Of a stretch of 64,000 nucleotides of DNA, positions 8,741-16,875 are shown in pieces; position 1 is the stretch's first letter; every line of letters begins with the position of its first letter. Below the pieces are notes generated by a model, which ran no database searches, was not told the origin of the DNA, and saw nothing but the letters and a program-made list of their open reading frames with translations. A program made the translations under genes and the position numbers. The DNA lies in NCBI RefSeq assembly GCF_024198255.1, contig NZ_JAJVKW010000003.1:682001-746000 (forward strand), in the 5' to 3' direction. Origin of the DNA: Myxococcus guangdongensis. Its GTDB lineage: Bacteria > Myxococcota > Myxococcia > Myxococcales > Myxococcaceae.

Positions 8741-9505
8741 TCAAGGCGCTGCGCGGCCGCCGATCTCCGGGAAGCGCTCATAGGCGCGCTTGAGCGCGTC
8801 GAGGTGGGCGGGGTTGTCCAAGTCGAGCGGCGCCTCGGTGAGCTGTACGACCCAGCCCCCCGTCGCAGTGCGTCGAGCCCGTGAGAGCAGGTCCGCGTCA
8901 CGGGCGGGGTCCGGGAACCCGATGGCCTGTGCGGCAGCGGCGGACCAATAGTTCAGCCACCCGAGGTAATAGGGAATCTCGGGCGAGCGGATGTGCTCGA
9001 AGAGCTTGAGGGCGGGCAGCCCCCGGCGTGGAGACGGTGGCCCTTCCAGGGTGGGGGCGGTCTGATACGCGATGTCTACTGCAGCGTCATGTGGCGTCGC
9101 ACGCCCCCAGAACGCGTTTGTGCCCTCCGCGACGCGCTCCAGCATATCTGCGGCTGCCATGTTGACCGCAGCATCGAGCGGCAACTTCGCATGGACTTCA
9201 AACAAGGCCTGACCGCCAGGACTGAAGAGTCCTGCGTTCTTCCTCCCCATCACCGTCACGGGGTAACTCTCATCTCCGTTGCATACCAGAGGGAATCCCC
9301 CGTCCTTGAGCTTTCCTACGAGCCACGCGTCGCGCTGTGGCAATGCTGCAAGTCGTCGCCCTCCGGTCACTCGCCAATCGAGCCGTAAGCCAGGGAGCGC
9401 CTGTTCCATCCCCCGAACGGCAGCGAGTGGGCGGCTGTCATCGCCTTCAAGTGCAGGCGCGTAGACGGTCAGAAGGAGCCGATTCTGGGTGGTCATCGAG
9501 TACAT
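8741..9505 (-). CDS. Probable immunity protein (DUF5953-like) for the adjacent toxin
   Basis: A 254-residue protein, soluble and without a signal peptide. Conserved-looking blocks are RPLAAVRGMEQALPGL, LPQRDAWLVGKL, GGFPLVCNGDESYPVTV, IRSPEIPYYLGWLNYWSAAA and TGGWVVQLTEAPLDLDNP. I recall these as a myxobacterial family (DUF5953; related to immunity protein 52), but cannot check it here. The gene overlaps the upstream toxin gene: an ATGA junction at 9493-9496 gives an equally good start nine bases downstream of the ATG at 9505. Toxin first, overlapping immunity second is the usual order in polymorphic toxin loci. Its role in neutralising the toxin is inference. Confidence 0.7.
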   Translation of the reverse strand: MYSMTTQNRLLLTVYAPALEGDDSRPLAAVRGMEQALPGLRLDWRVTGGRRLAALPQRDAWLVGKLKDGGFPLVCNGDESYPVTVMGRKNAGLFSPGGQALFEVHAKLPLDAAVNMAAADMLERVAEGTNAFWGRATPHDAAVDIAYQTAPTLEGPPSPRRGLPALKLFEHIRSPEIPYYLGWLNYWSAAAAQAIGFPDPARDADLLSRARRTATGGWVVQLTEAPLDLDNPAHLDALKRAYERFPEIGGRAAP

Positions 9506-10389
9506 CCCGTGACGACAATTCTGAGAGAGGGAACGAGAGCGATCAGCGCTTCTTTGTGCGCCTGGGTGCTCACCCCGATGATGAAGTCATATCCACATAT
9601 TGCCGCGGCGTTCCGTTCCTTTGCGATTTGCTCCAGTTCCCTCTCAAGCTCCCGGTCTCGGATGAAGTCGGAGTATGTGTCAAATCGATGGGTCTTGATC
9701 TCCCACAGCACACTCGCGCCGACCTGCAGCGCATCGAAGCGCTCGCCGCCTACGATGACGTCCATGCCGGGATAACGGTTGGGCGGAAACTTATCAGCGC
9801 ACTCGTTATGGGCGGCATCGTCGCCCGCGTGCGGAACTGGGACGGGCTTGCAGTCCGGGCGGCGCTCGCGCGTCCGTAGCTCAGGTGGGCCAGGAGGAAA
9901 CCCGTCCTGCCCTGATGGCTCAGGCTTTCGGTTTGCCGCAGGCTTCTTGAGGGGCTGCGTCTGGACCTCGGGGCTCGCGCTCTCGCGAGATGCCCGCCGA
10001 TACGCAACCAGTTCTTCGTTGATGGCGGCCGCCACCACGACCGCACCTGCGACAATCACGGCCCCGACGATGATTTCGGGCGCAATCAGAACGCAGATTC
10101 CCAATCCAAGTGCGGCAGCCCCCGCAGAGGCGACAGCGCATCGTCCCGTGACATCACGAAACTCGAGCCGGTCATGGTCGAGTGCATGGAAGCACCGCTC
10201 CACCAGCACGGCCCATGCGTTGGAGGCCTCTCGTACCACGCATTGGCCTCCATCCGCCCATGGCAGCGTCGCCGCTCTCTGGAGGTTGGCGACTCTCGGG
10301 TTCCGAGTTGCTGGGCTCCTGGGGCTCGGCTCTGTTGTCGCGCAGGCCGAGAGAAGCAGCAGAAGTGCGGCGCAGGCGCGGAGTCGCAT
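9493..10389 (-). CDS. Lipoprotein polymorphic toxin with PD-(D/E)XK-type nuclease end (SitA-like)
   Basis: A 298-residue protein starting at the ATG at 10389. Residues 1-16 are a lipoprotein signal (ALLLLLSAC, lipobox Cys16). Residues about 85-124 are a long hydrophobic stretch (ALGLGICVLIAPEIIVGAVI). A Pro/charged linker (140-185) follows, then a compact C-terminal domain (195-298) with RFDALQ (D219) and LWEIKT (E230, K232), the D..ExK pattern of restriction-endonuclease-like nucleases. Lipoproteins with a membrane segment and a swapped nuclease tip, followed by an immunity gene, match what is known of SitA toxins passed between myxobacteria by TraA/B outer-membrane exchange. No sitB-like gene precedes it; the upstream neighbour is divergent. 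I recall the C-terminal family as DUF6310, not verified. Confidence 0.7.
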   Translation of the reverse strand: MRLRACAALLLLLSACATTEPSPRSPATRNPRVANLQRAATLPWADGGQCVVREASNAWAVLVERCFHALDHDRLEFRDVTGRCAVASAGAAALGLGICVLIAPEIIVGAVIVAGAVVVAAAINEELVAYRRASRESASPEVQTQPLKKPAANRKPEPSGQDGFPPGPPELRTRERRPDCKPVPVPHAGDDAAHNECADKFPPNRYPGMDVIVGGERFDALQVGASVLWEIKTHRFDTYSDFIRDRELERELEQIAKERNAAAICGYDFIIGVSTQAHKEALIALVPSLRIVVTGCTR

Positions 10390-10492
10390 GGTCACGTCCG
10401 TTCAATCAGGCAGGCATGTCGTGGGTCAAGGAGGACCAGCCGCGCTCGAGTGAGGACAGCGCGGCACGACCACTTCAGGCATTCTCCCGGGC

Positions 10493-11479
10493 ATGGCACA
10501 GCCACCTCCCTTCCGGACCTACGCGAAGATGCCCGCGGCGGGCGAGCCGAAGTCGGTCGCCAGTCCCGGCGGCCCGTGGATCGCACTGGAGAAGGTGCAT
10601 GGCGCGCAGTTGGTCATCGCCGTGCGCGCGGGGCAGACGTGGTTCGGCAAACGCAAGGCGTGGCTGACCGAGGAGGAGTCCTTCTTCGGCTGGCAGCTCG
10701 TGCGAGCGCAACTGGGGCACGCCGCCGAGCGAATGGCTCAGGCGTTGGGGGCGGCCGCCAGCACCGTGTACTTCTACGGAGAGCTCTTCGGTGGGCACTA
10801 CCCGCATTCGGAGGTGCCACCCGTGCCGGGTCTGTCCGCCGTGCAGACGGGCATCTGGTATGCGCCAGACCTGCGCTGGTCCCCATTCGACGTCCTGCTC
10901 GCACGGGATGCGGAAGACGAGGGTGTCTTGCTGGCCCACCCGGAGCTGGAGGCCGTGGCGAGGGATGTAGGGCTCATGACGCCTCCCGTGCTTCGCCGGG
11001 GAACTCGCGGCGACATGGACAGCGTCCCCACGCGGTTTCCTACGCGGGTCCCCGGCCTGTTGGGGTTGCCGACGCTCGCCGACAACGTGGCGGAGGGGCT
11101 GGTCATCAAGAGTGAGCTGCGCGCCTCACCGAGTACGCGTGCCTCCGTCAAACGGAAGATCGACGAGTTCAGCGAGGGCCGCTTCGACGAGAGCGAGGCG
11201 TGGAGTCCGAACCAGACCCTCTCGGTGGAGACGCTCGTGGACTGGTCCGCGCGATTGGTCAACCCCGCGCGAGTCGCCAGCGCCATCTCCAAGTGCGGAC
11301 GCGACCACATGGACGCCCTGCTCGACGAGGTGGTCCTCGACGTGCGCGTGGACTTGGAGCTGGCGTTCCCGCTAGCCTATCGCTCGCTCGATGCCACAGC
11401 GGAGGAACTCCTCTCGAACCGGACTCGCGAACGGGCGCGGGTGCTCATCCAGGCTGCGCTCGCGCCCCATGGTGCGTGA
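10493..11479 (+). CDS. T4 Rnl2-like RNA ligase
   Basis: A 328-residue protein with the nucleotidyltransferase motifs of the Rnl2 branch in order: motif I EKVHG with nucleophile K34, FGKRK at 51-55, motif III YGELFGG (95-101), motif IV AEGLVIK (200-206, E201) and motif V with K220 and K222 in SVKRKIDEF. These positions are close to those of T4 Rnl2 (K35, E204, K225, K227). The C-terminal 100 residues are helical, as in Rnl2. The enzyme should use ATP to seal 3'-OH/5'-phosphate nicks in RNA or RNA-containing duplexes. It is divergent from the nuclease toxin gene (103-bp gap), which makes a role in RNA repair after toxin damage possible but unproven. Confidence 0.88.
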   Translation: MAQPPPFRTYAKMPAAGEPKSVASPGGPWIALEKVHGAQLVIAVRAGQTWFGKRKAWLTEEESFFGWQLVRAQLGHAAERMAQALGAAASTVYFYGELFGGHYPHSEVPPVPGLSAVQTGIWYAPDLRWSPFDVLLARDAEDEGVLLAHPELEAVARDVGLMTPPVLRRGTRGDMDSVPTRFPTRVPGLLGLPTLADNVAEGLVIKSELRASPSTRASVKRKIDEFSEGRFDESEAWSPNQTLSVETLVDWSARLVNPARVASAISKCGRDHMDALLDEVVLDVRVDLELAFPLAYRSLDATAEELLSNRTRERARVLIQAALAPHGA

Positions 11480-11851
11480 GGATGAATAGCCTGATGGTCA
11501 GCGACTCCTTACCTGAAATCGGTCTCTCATTTCGTCTGCTGTCGTGAATGCATGTAGTCTTTGGTTTGCGTTCACAGATAGATATTGGTTTCCATGCAAT
11601 TCGTCCCGAGGCGAGCGGAGATTCGCGCCGATCCCCTGGGCACGGACGAACTGCCGCTGCTGGCCATTCTCCAGTACGACGAGGCCACGGTCGCTGTGAG
11701 TGTGGTGGTGTGTCCTATGAGTCGCCTGTTGGCAAGGGGACATCACTCTGGTGACTTGAAGGATTGAGTCGTCAGGAAATGATGGGATCGCTTGAGCGCG
11801 CCAGCGGAACTCCCCGTTGGCACGTCCTCGTGCAACCCAGGAGCTTGACCT
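11480..11851. other. Intergenic region with a possible gene remnant
   Basis: This 372-bp gap has no convincing gene. A 57-codon plus-strand frame at 11594-11767 (MQFVPRRAEIRADPLG at the start) has G/C-rich third positions for about its first 38 codons. It then turns AT-richer and has no ribosome-binding site, so it may be a decayed fragment. The stretch around 11500-11600 is AT-rich compared with its neighbours. Confidence 0.3.
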
Positions 11852-12139
11852 ATGCGAATCATCTCTCCGCTGCTCGCTGTCGTCGTGGGCCTCACCCTCT
11901 CCATGGTGGGTTGCGGCGGCAACGCATCCGAACCCGAGCAGGCTCCCCCGGCCGAGTCCTCCGGCGTCGATGAGCAGCGCCCCGAGGGTGAAGTCACGCA
12001 GATGGCCATCTGCCCGCGGGTATGGAGGTGTGACTCCGTTGACCGGAACTTCGTCACGTTGGCTGACTGCACCGCCGCATGTGGTGGTGACACCTGCTAT
12101 CGCGACTACGCGTGCAGGCCCGCCTGTGAGTGTCCCTGA
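11852..12139 (+). CDS. Small Cys-rich lipoprotein
   Basis: A 95-residue protein with an AGGAG ribosome-binding site 8 bp before the ATG. The signal peptide ends in a lipobox (LTLSMVGCGG). A Ser/Pro/Glu-rich linker follows, then a compact Cys-rich tail with eight Cys in about 45 residues (CPRVWRC, DCTAACGGDTC, YACRPACEC). This pattern is typical of small disulfide-stabilised secreted domains. No family is recognised. The signal, codon use and start site make it a credible gene. It may act at the cell surface. Confidence 0.75.
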   Translation: MRIISPLLAVVVGLTLSMVGCGGNASEPEQAPPAESSGVDEQRPEGEVTQMAICPRVWRCDSVDRNFVTLADCTAACGGDTCYRDYACRPACECP

Positions 12140-12223
12140 GGCTGCCTGAGGGCGGGTTCGACATGCCTCCATCGCCAGCGTGGTGGGTTGGGATTGCCTG
12201 CCACACCTGGCGTATGATGAGGC

Positions 12224-13438
12224 ATGCACTCTCCAAGATGGCTCCTCCTGGCAGCCCTGGCATTCGCTTGCGTCGCCTCCGCGGCCAGCCCCGCTCCCAC
12301 CTATCAGGTCCGGACCATCGAGGGCTGGACGGTTCGCATCGATGACCGCCTGTTCTCGGCGGCGCACAAGCCGCTAACGGACAAAGCCCTGGTGCTCCTG
12401 GCCGCGCAGCTCAAGGAGGTTGTACGGGTCGTCCCCGCGGGCCCTGTGGCTCGGCTCCGGAAGGTAAACCTCTGGCTGTCGCCTCCCTATCCGGACGCGC
12501 GAGAAGGGGGGCGGTACCATGCCGGCGACGCCTGGTTGGGCCAGCCGGGTCGCAACATGGCGATGCTCAAGAGCATCGAGTTCTCGAACGTCCTCATCTT
12601 CGAGAAGGAGACCCAGCGGATGCCCTTGTTCGTGTTCCATGAACTCGCCCACGCCTATTACGACCATGTGCTCCATGAGCACGCCGACATCAAGGCTGCC
12701 TATGCGCGCGCGGTTGCCAACAGGAGCTACGAATGCGTCGAGCGCAGGCGTGGGGCCGACCTGCCCATCTCGTACGAGCCTGCCTATGCCATCCTCGACG
12801 AGTGGGAGTACTTCTCGGAGACCTCGGAGGCGTTCTTCAGCCGCAACGACTTCTATCCCTTCACACGGGAAGACCTGGCCAAGCACGACCCTGGCATGCT
12901 CGCGCTGCTCGAGCGGATGTGGCAGATGCCCACGACCACGAAACCCACGCCTCCCACGACAGACACCCCGCCGGTGGCCGCCGCCTTCGATGCCCGTTGC
13001 TACTACCGGTTGACGACTCTGTGGCAGGGCGAGGGCATGTCGTTGGACATCCTCGGGGACCGCAAGGCCGACAACTTGCCCATCCTCGCCAGGACGCAAG
13101 GCCTCACGGGGCAGAAGTGGAAGCTGACTCCGGAGGCCAACGGCTACTACCGACTGACGACTCAGTGGCATGGGACCAGCCTGTCGCTGGCGAATACCGC
13201 CGGCAATCACCCCCTCCTCGTCAAATCCGCGGATGTTCCGGAGCAGCGATGGAAGCTGATTCCGGAGCCCAACGGCATCTACCGGTTGACGACCCAGGCG
13301 CAGGGCGATGCGCTGTCTCTGGGCATCGTCAATGACGGCAAGACCAACACCACCGTCACTCTCGCCAAGACCGTCTGCAGTGACTCGGGGCAGTTGTGGA
13401 AGGTGACCGCCGAGCCCCCTGTGAGGGATTCGGAGTGA
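12224..13438 (+). CDS. Secreted metallopeptidase-like protein with ricin-type lectin domain
   Basis: A 404-residue protein. Residues 1-21 are a signal peptide (WLLLAALAFACVASA). The catalytic-type domain has HELAH at 139-143, a zinc HExxH motif, and EWEYFSETSEAFFSRNDF about 55 residues later. The Glu in SETSEAF (E199 or E202) is the likely third ligand, as in gluzincins of the anthrax lethal-factor-like group. A Pro/Thr linker (236-250) leads to a beta-trefoil of three repeats, each opening with YYRLTT or YRLTT and closing with QKWKL, QRWKL or QLWKV, the QxW signature of ricin lectins. A secreted lectin-protease suits a predator. The substrate is unknown. Confidence 0.82.
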   Translation: MHSPRWLLLAALAFACVASAASPAPTYQVRTIEGWTVRIDDRLFSAAHKPLTDKALVLLAAQLKEVVRVVPAGPVARLRKVNLWLSPPYPDAREGGRYHAGDAWLGQPGRNMAMLKSIEFSNVLIFEKETQRMPLFVFHELAHAYYDHVLHEHADIKAAYARAVANRSYECVERRRGADLPISYEPAYAILDEWEYFSETSEAFFSRNDFYPFTREDLAKHDPGMLALLERMWQMPTTTKPTPPTTDTPPVAAAFDARCYYRLTTLWQGEGMSLDILGDRKADNLPILARTQGLTGQKWKLTPEANGYYRLTTQWHGTSLSLANTAGNHPLLVKSADVPEQRWKLIPEPNGIYRLTTQAQGDALSLGIVNDGKTNTTVTLAKTVCSDSGQLWKVTAEPPVRDSE

Positions 13439-13493
13439 GCGCGGCACGGATGGGCGCGCTGGCCATTCGTTCGGGTCAGGGCGACTCCAGGGC

Positions 13494-13559
13494 GAGGCAG
13501 TCCGCTCCCATGGGTCCATCCTTGTCATGCGAGGGTCTGAGCCGACATCCATTGTTTGT
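13494..13559. repeat. Dispersed 67-bp repeat, copy 2
   Basis: Direct copy of 8604-8670 (see there). It lies in the 301-bp gap 13439-13739. Apart from this copy and the AAGGA ribosome-binding site of the next gene I see no gene, hairpin or promoter of note in that gap. Confidence 0.65.
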
Positions 13560-13739
13560 TTGAAGTGAGGGTGTTTCCCGGGCGCGAGGGAATGGTCTAC
13601 TTCGCGCGCTCGCACGCTCCGGTTCCTGAGGTGCGTGTGAGCGTTTCCCCACGGCCCGCGCTACTTCGCTCACCTTGCATCCACCTTCTTCGTCGGAGGG
13701 CGAGGCCGTTTCCTGCTCGTACTGGAAAGGAATGCCCGA

Positions 13740-16061
13740 ATGAGGATGCAAGCCAGGCAGCGCTGGAGTCGTTTGTGTTGGGTCATCGCGATGGTGTTCA
13801 CCGTCTGGGGCTGTGGCTCCTCGGTTGAGCAGGAGCAGACGGGCTCCGTGGAGTTCATGAGCGCGCTGTCCGACGCGCTCGCGGGAGAGGACGTCACCCG
13901 CGTCACGGTGACGCTGACGGCCACGGGCGTGCCCGCGTCGACGGTGGTGTTGACGCAGGAGGCAGGGGCGTGGCGTGGCACGTTCCACCAGGTGCCCGTG
14001 GGCAACTCGCGGACCTTCACGGCGGAGGCGTTCGATTCACAGGGCGCGCTGCGCTATCGCGGCGTGGCGGAGGGCGTCACCATCGTCGCGGGCGAGACAG
14101 CGGTGGTGGCTATTACGCTCCAGTCGCTCTCCAGCGGCACGCCGTTCGAGAACACGGTGCCGTGTATCGACTCGCTCATCGCGTCAGCGAGCGTGGTGAT
14201 GCCGGGTGGGAGCATCGTCCTTCGCGCCACGGCGCACGACAAGGACACTCAGGACACGATTTCGTACGCGTGGAGCGCGACGGGCGGTGCGTTCACCACG
14301 ACGGGCACTGCGACCACCACGTGGACCGCGCCGCAGGTGGCGGGTGAGTTCGCGCTGACGCTCACGGTGACGGACTCGCGTGGCGCGGCGACGAGCCTGC
14401 GCATCGACGTGCGGACGCTGTCGACGGATGGCGGAGCGGGGATGGGCAGCGCGAATGTGACGGTGTCCTTCAACATGGCGCCCACGGTGCGTGGAATCAC
14501 TGTCACCCGTTCTCCGGTGCCGGTGGGGCAGGGGACCACGGTCACCGTGGATGCGGTGGACGCGGATGGGGATGCGCTGAGCTACCAGTGGTCCACGACG
14601 TGCGCGGGGGCGTGGACGCAGGCGACGTCCGCCGCCGCGACCTTCACGCCGAGCGCCGTGCCGGCCGGAGACCCGTGTGGCAACTGCGCGCTCAACGTGA
14701 CGGTGTCGGACGCGCACGGTGGCCGGACGCAGGGCACGCTGCGCGTCTGCGTGGGCCCTGGCACGGGTCCGAGCATCCCGCCGCGCATCGTGCAGACGTA
14801 TCAGTCCGCGACCACGGTGGCGGGTGGTGAGTCGGTGACGCTGCGGGTGCTGGCGGAGGATGGAGATGGCGGGGCGCTCGGCTTCGGCTGGGCGGCGAGC
14901 GTCGGCACGCTGGGCACGGCCACGAGCGGCTTCACCTCCAGCGAGGTTCGCTGGACCGCGCCGGCCTGTGTCGCGCAGGGCAGCGCGCCGACCGTCACTG
15001 CCACCGTCACGAATGCTCGCGGCTTCGCCGCGTCACATGCGTTCAACGTGAGCGTGGTGAACGGGACGAACTGTGGCAGCGGCTCTGCCGCGAAGTGGGA
15101 TGCGACGGGGAGCATGCTTGAGGCTCGCATCCGCCATCAATCCCTCGTGTTGCCGTCCGGCAAGGTTCTGGTGACCGGAGGGTATGTCAACTCGACCTTC
15201 ATGCCTTCGGCTGAACTCTACACCCCGGAGACCGGGAGTTGGACTTCCGCAGGCAGCATGCGCCGAGCTCGTATCAACCACACGATGACCGTGCTGCCCT
15301 CCGGCAAGGTTCTCGTGGCAGGAGGTCTTGCGAGCACGAGTGTGAACTCGATCATGCGCGACGTGGATCTGTATGACCCACAGACGAACACCTGGACAGC
15401 CGCGGCACCGATGACCTTCGACCGGGAGTCGCATACGGCGACGTTGCTGCCCTCCGGCAAGGTGTTGGTGATTGGTGGTACCCACCCTTCGAGCGGTGGG
15501 GTCCGCATCCCAGAAATCTATGACCCCGAGACGAATTCCTGGACGCCTGTTGCGACCGTGAATGCGACGACGAATCGTTCGGGCCACTTCGCGCTCATGT
15601 TGCCATCCGGAAAGATCTTGGTCGCGGGAGGTGGCGTGGCCGCCGAACTCTATGACGTGGCTACGGACACCTGGAGCCTGGCGACAGGGCTGACGGGAAC
15701 CTCCTGGACGCGGGCCTTCTTGTTGCCCTCCGGAAGAGTCCTCGTTCACGCCTACGCCTCCTTGATGGAGTACGACCCGGCGCTCAATCAGATGAGGACC
15801 GCTGGCTCCTGGATTCATGGTCGGACCTGGTCATGTCTGGTCATGCTCCCTTCTGGCCGCTTGCTCCAGACGGGAGGCACGGAGGGCGTCAGCGCGACCG
15901 CTGAGATGTTCGACCCCACGCTTGGGACGGCTCGCTATATCGTGAGCATGCCCACGACGCGGGCCTATGCCCCTTGCTCCCTGCTTCCGAATGGCAAGGT
16001 GCTCATCTCCGGGGGCATGGGCGACACGGTCTTCAACACCGCCGTCCTCTTCACCCCGTAA
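13740..16061 (+). CDS. Lipoprotein with PKD/Ig-like domains and a Kelch-type propeller
   Basis: A 773-residue protein with AAAGGA 9 bp before the ATG. The signal ends in a lipobox (FTVWGCGSS). Residues about 35-130 look like a carboxypeptidase-regulatory/Ig sandwich. Two or three PKD-like domains follow (ISYAWSATGGAF, ADGDALSYQWSTTC, LGFGWAASVGTLG). From about 460 to the end there are six Kelch/galactose-oxidase-central-type blades, each with LPSGKVLVxGG (HQSLVLPSGKVLVTGGY, HTATLLPSGKVLVIGGT, SLLPNGKVLISGG). Myxobacteria encode many such proteins. They are thought to be surface binding or adhesion proteins; the ligand is unknown. Confidence 0.82.
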   Translation: MRMQARQRWSRLCWVIAMVFTVWGCGSSVEQEQTGSVEFMSALSDALAGEDVTRVTVTLTATGVPASTVVLTQEAGAWRGTFHQVPVGNSRTFTAEAFDSQGALRYRGVAEGVTIVAGETAVVAITLQSLSSGTPFENTVPCIDSLIASASVVMPGGSIVLRATAHDKDTQDTISYAWSATGGAFTTTGTATTTWTAPQVAGEFALTLTVTDSRGAATSLRIDVRTLSTDGGAGMGSANVTVSFNMAPTVRGITVTRSPVPVGQGTTVTVDAVDADGDALSYQWSTTCAGAWTQATSAAATFTPSAVPAGDPCGNCALNVTVSDAHGGRTQGTLRVCVGPGTGPSIPPRIVQTYQSATTVAGGESVTLRVLAEDGDGGALGFGWAASVGTLGTATSGFTSSEVRWTAPACVAQGSAPTVTATVTNARGFAASHAFNVSVVNGTNCGSGSAAKWDATGSMLEARIRHQSLVLPSGKVLVTGGYVNSTFMPSAELYTPETGSWTSAGSMRRARINHTMTVLPSGKVLVAGGLASTSVNSIMRDVDLYDPQTNTWTAAAPMTFDRESHTATLLPSGKVLVIGGTHPSSGGVRIPEIYDPETNSWTPVATVNATTNRSGHFALMLPSGKILVAGGGVAAELYDVATDTWSLATGLTGTSWTRAFLLPSGRVLVHAYASLMEYDPALNQMRTAGSWIHGRTWSCLVMLPSGRLLQTGGTEGVSATAEMFDPTLGTARYIVSMPTTRAYAPCSLLPNGKVLISGGMGDTVFNTAVLFTP

Positions 16062-16073
16062 CCCACACAGCCC

Positions 16074-16107
16074 CGCCACCCTCGCGTGACGCCGAGCGAG
16101 GGTGGCG
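16074..16107 (+). terminator. Terminator hairpin after the Kelch lipoprotein
   Basis: A perfect 12-bp stem (16074-16085 with 16096-16107) and 10-nt loop begin 12 bp after the stop codon. A pyrimidine-rich CCTCTTCTTCC follows. Confidence 0.75.
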
Positions 16108-16207
16108 CCTCTTCTTCCGGGCACCTGTGCGCTCACCGGCTCGGGTGCCCGGAATCTCCAGCCCCAAACACGTGCCCCCAACCCCCGAACCACGTATGCA
16201 GGAGCGC

Positions 16208-16852
16208 ATGAGCCGCGCTGACTCCCGTGGAATCCTCTTCGACCTCGACGGCACGCTGGTGGACTCGCTGCCGGACATCATCGACAGCTTCCTGTACGCC
16301 TTCCCCGCGAATGGCCTCCAGGCACCCACCTACGCGCAGGTGCGCGCCCTCATCGGCCTGCCGCTCGACATCATGTACGCAGAATTTGCGCCCCAGCACG
16401 TGCCCGCGCTGTGCGCCTCCTACCGCGAGCACTATCCGCTCAACTTCCACCGGAACTCCCGCCCGTACCCCGGCGTCCTCGAGCTCCTCCACACCCTGCG
16501 CGAGCGCGGCTACCTCCTGGCCGTCGCCACCACCAAGAAGAGCCCCATGGCCCGCCGCTTCGTCGACGCCATGGGCCTGGGCGACGTCCTCCACCACGTC
16601 CAGGGCACCGACGACTTCCCCCACAAGCCCGCGCCGGACGTCCTCCACCGCGCCCTCGCCGCCCTCGGGACGCAGGGCCTGTGGATGGTCGGCGACACCT
16701 CGCTGGACCTCCGCGCCGGCAAGGCCGCCGGCCTGCGCACCTACGGTGTCACCTGGGGCACTCACCCCGTGGAGGAACTCGCCCGTGAAACACCGGATGA
16801 ACTCCAGCCAGACCTGAAAAGACTATTGGAGCACCTTCCTCCCCTGTCCTGA
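16208..16852 (+). CDS. HAD-family phosphatase (phosphoglycolate phosphatase-like)
   Basis: A 214-residue protein. Motif I is ILFDLDGTLVDS (nucleophile Asp and general acid Asp), the helical cap is of the C1 alpha type (SLPDIIDSFLYAFP to FHRNSRPYPGV), motif II is VATTKKSP, motif III includes HKPAPDVLH and motif IV is MVGDTSLDLRAGKAAG. This is the phosphoglycolate phosphatase/beta-phosphoglucomutase branch, and it likely dephosphorylates a small phosphate ester. Start: the ATG at 16208 has AGGAG only 3 bp upstream; the in-frame ATG at 16196 lacks a site. The Rieske gene starts 23 bp downstream, so the two may be co-transcribed. Confidence 0.88.
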   Translation: MSRADSRGILFDLDGTLVDSLPDIIDSFLYAFPANGLQAPTYAQVRALIGLPLDIMYAEFAPQHVPALCASYREHYPLNFHRNSRPYPGVLELLHTLRERGYLLAVATTKKSPMARRFVDAMGLGDVLHHVQGTDDFPHKPAPDVLHRALAALGTQGLWMVGDTSLDLRAGKAAGLRTYGVTWGTHPVEELARETPDELQPDLKRLLEHLPPLS

Positions 16853-16875
16853 GTGGCTCGCTATACTTGGAAAGT

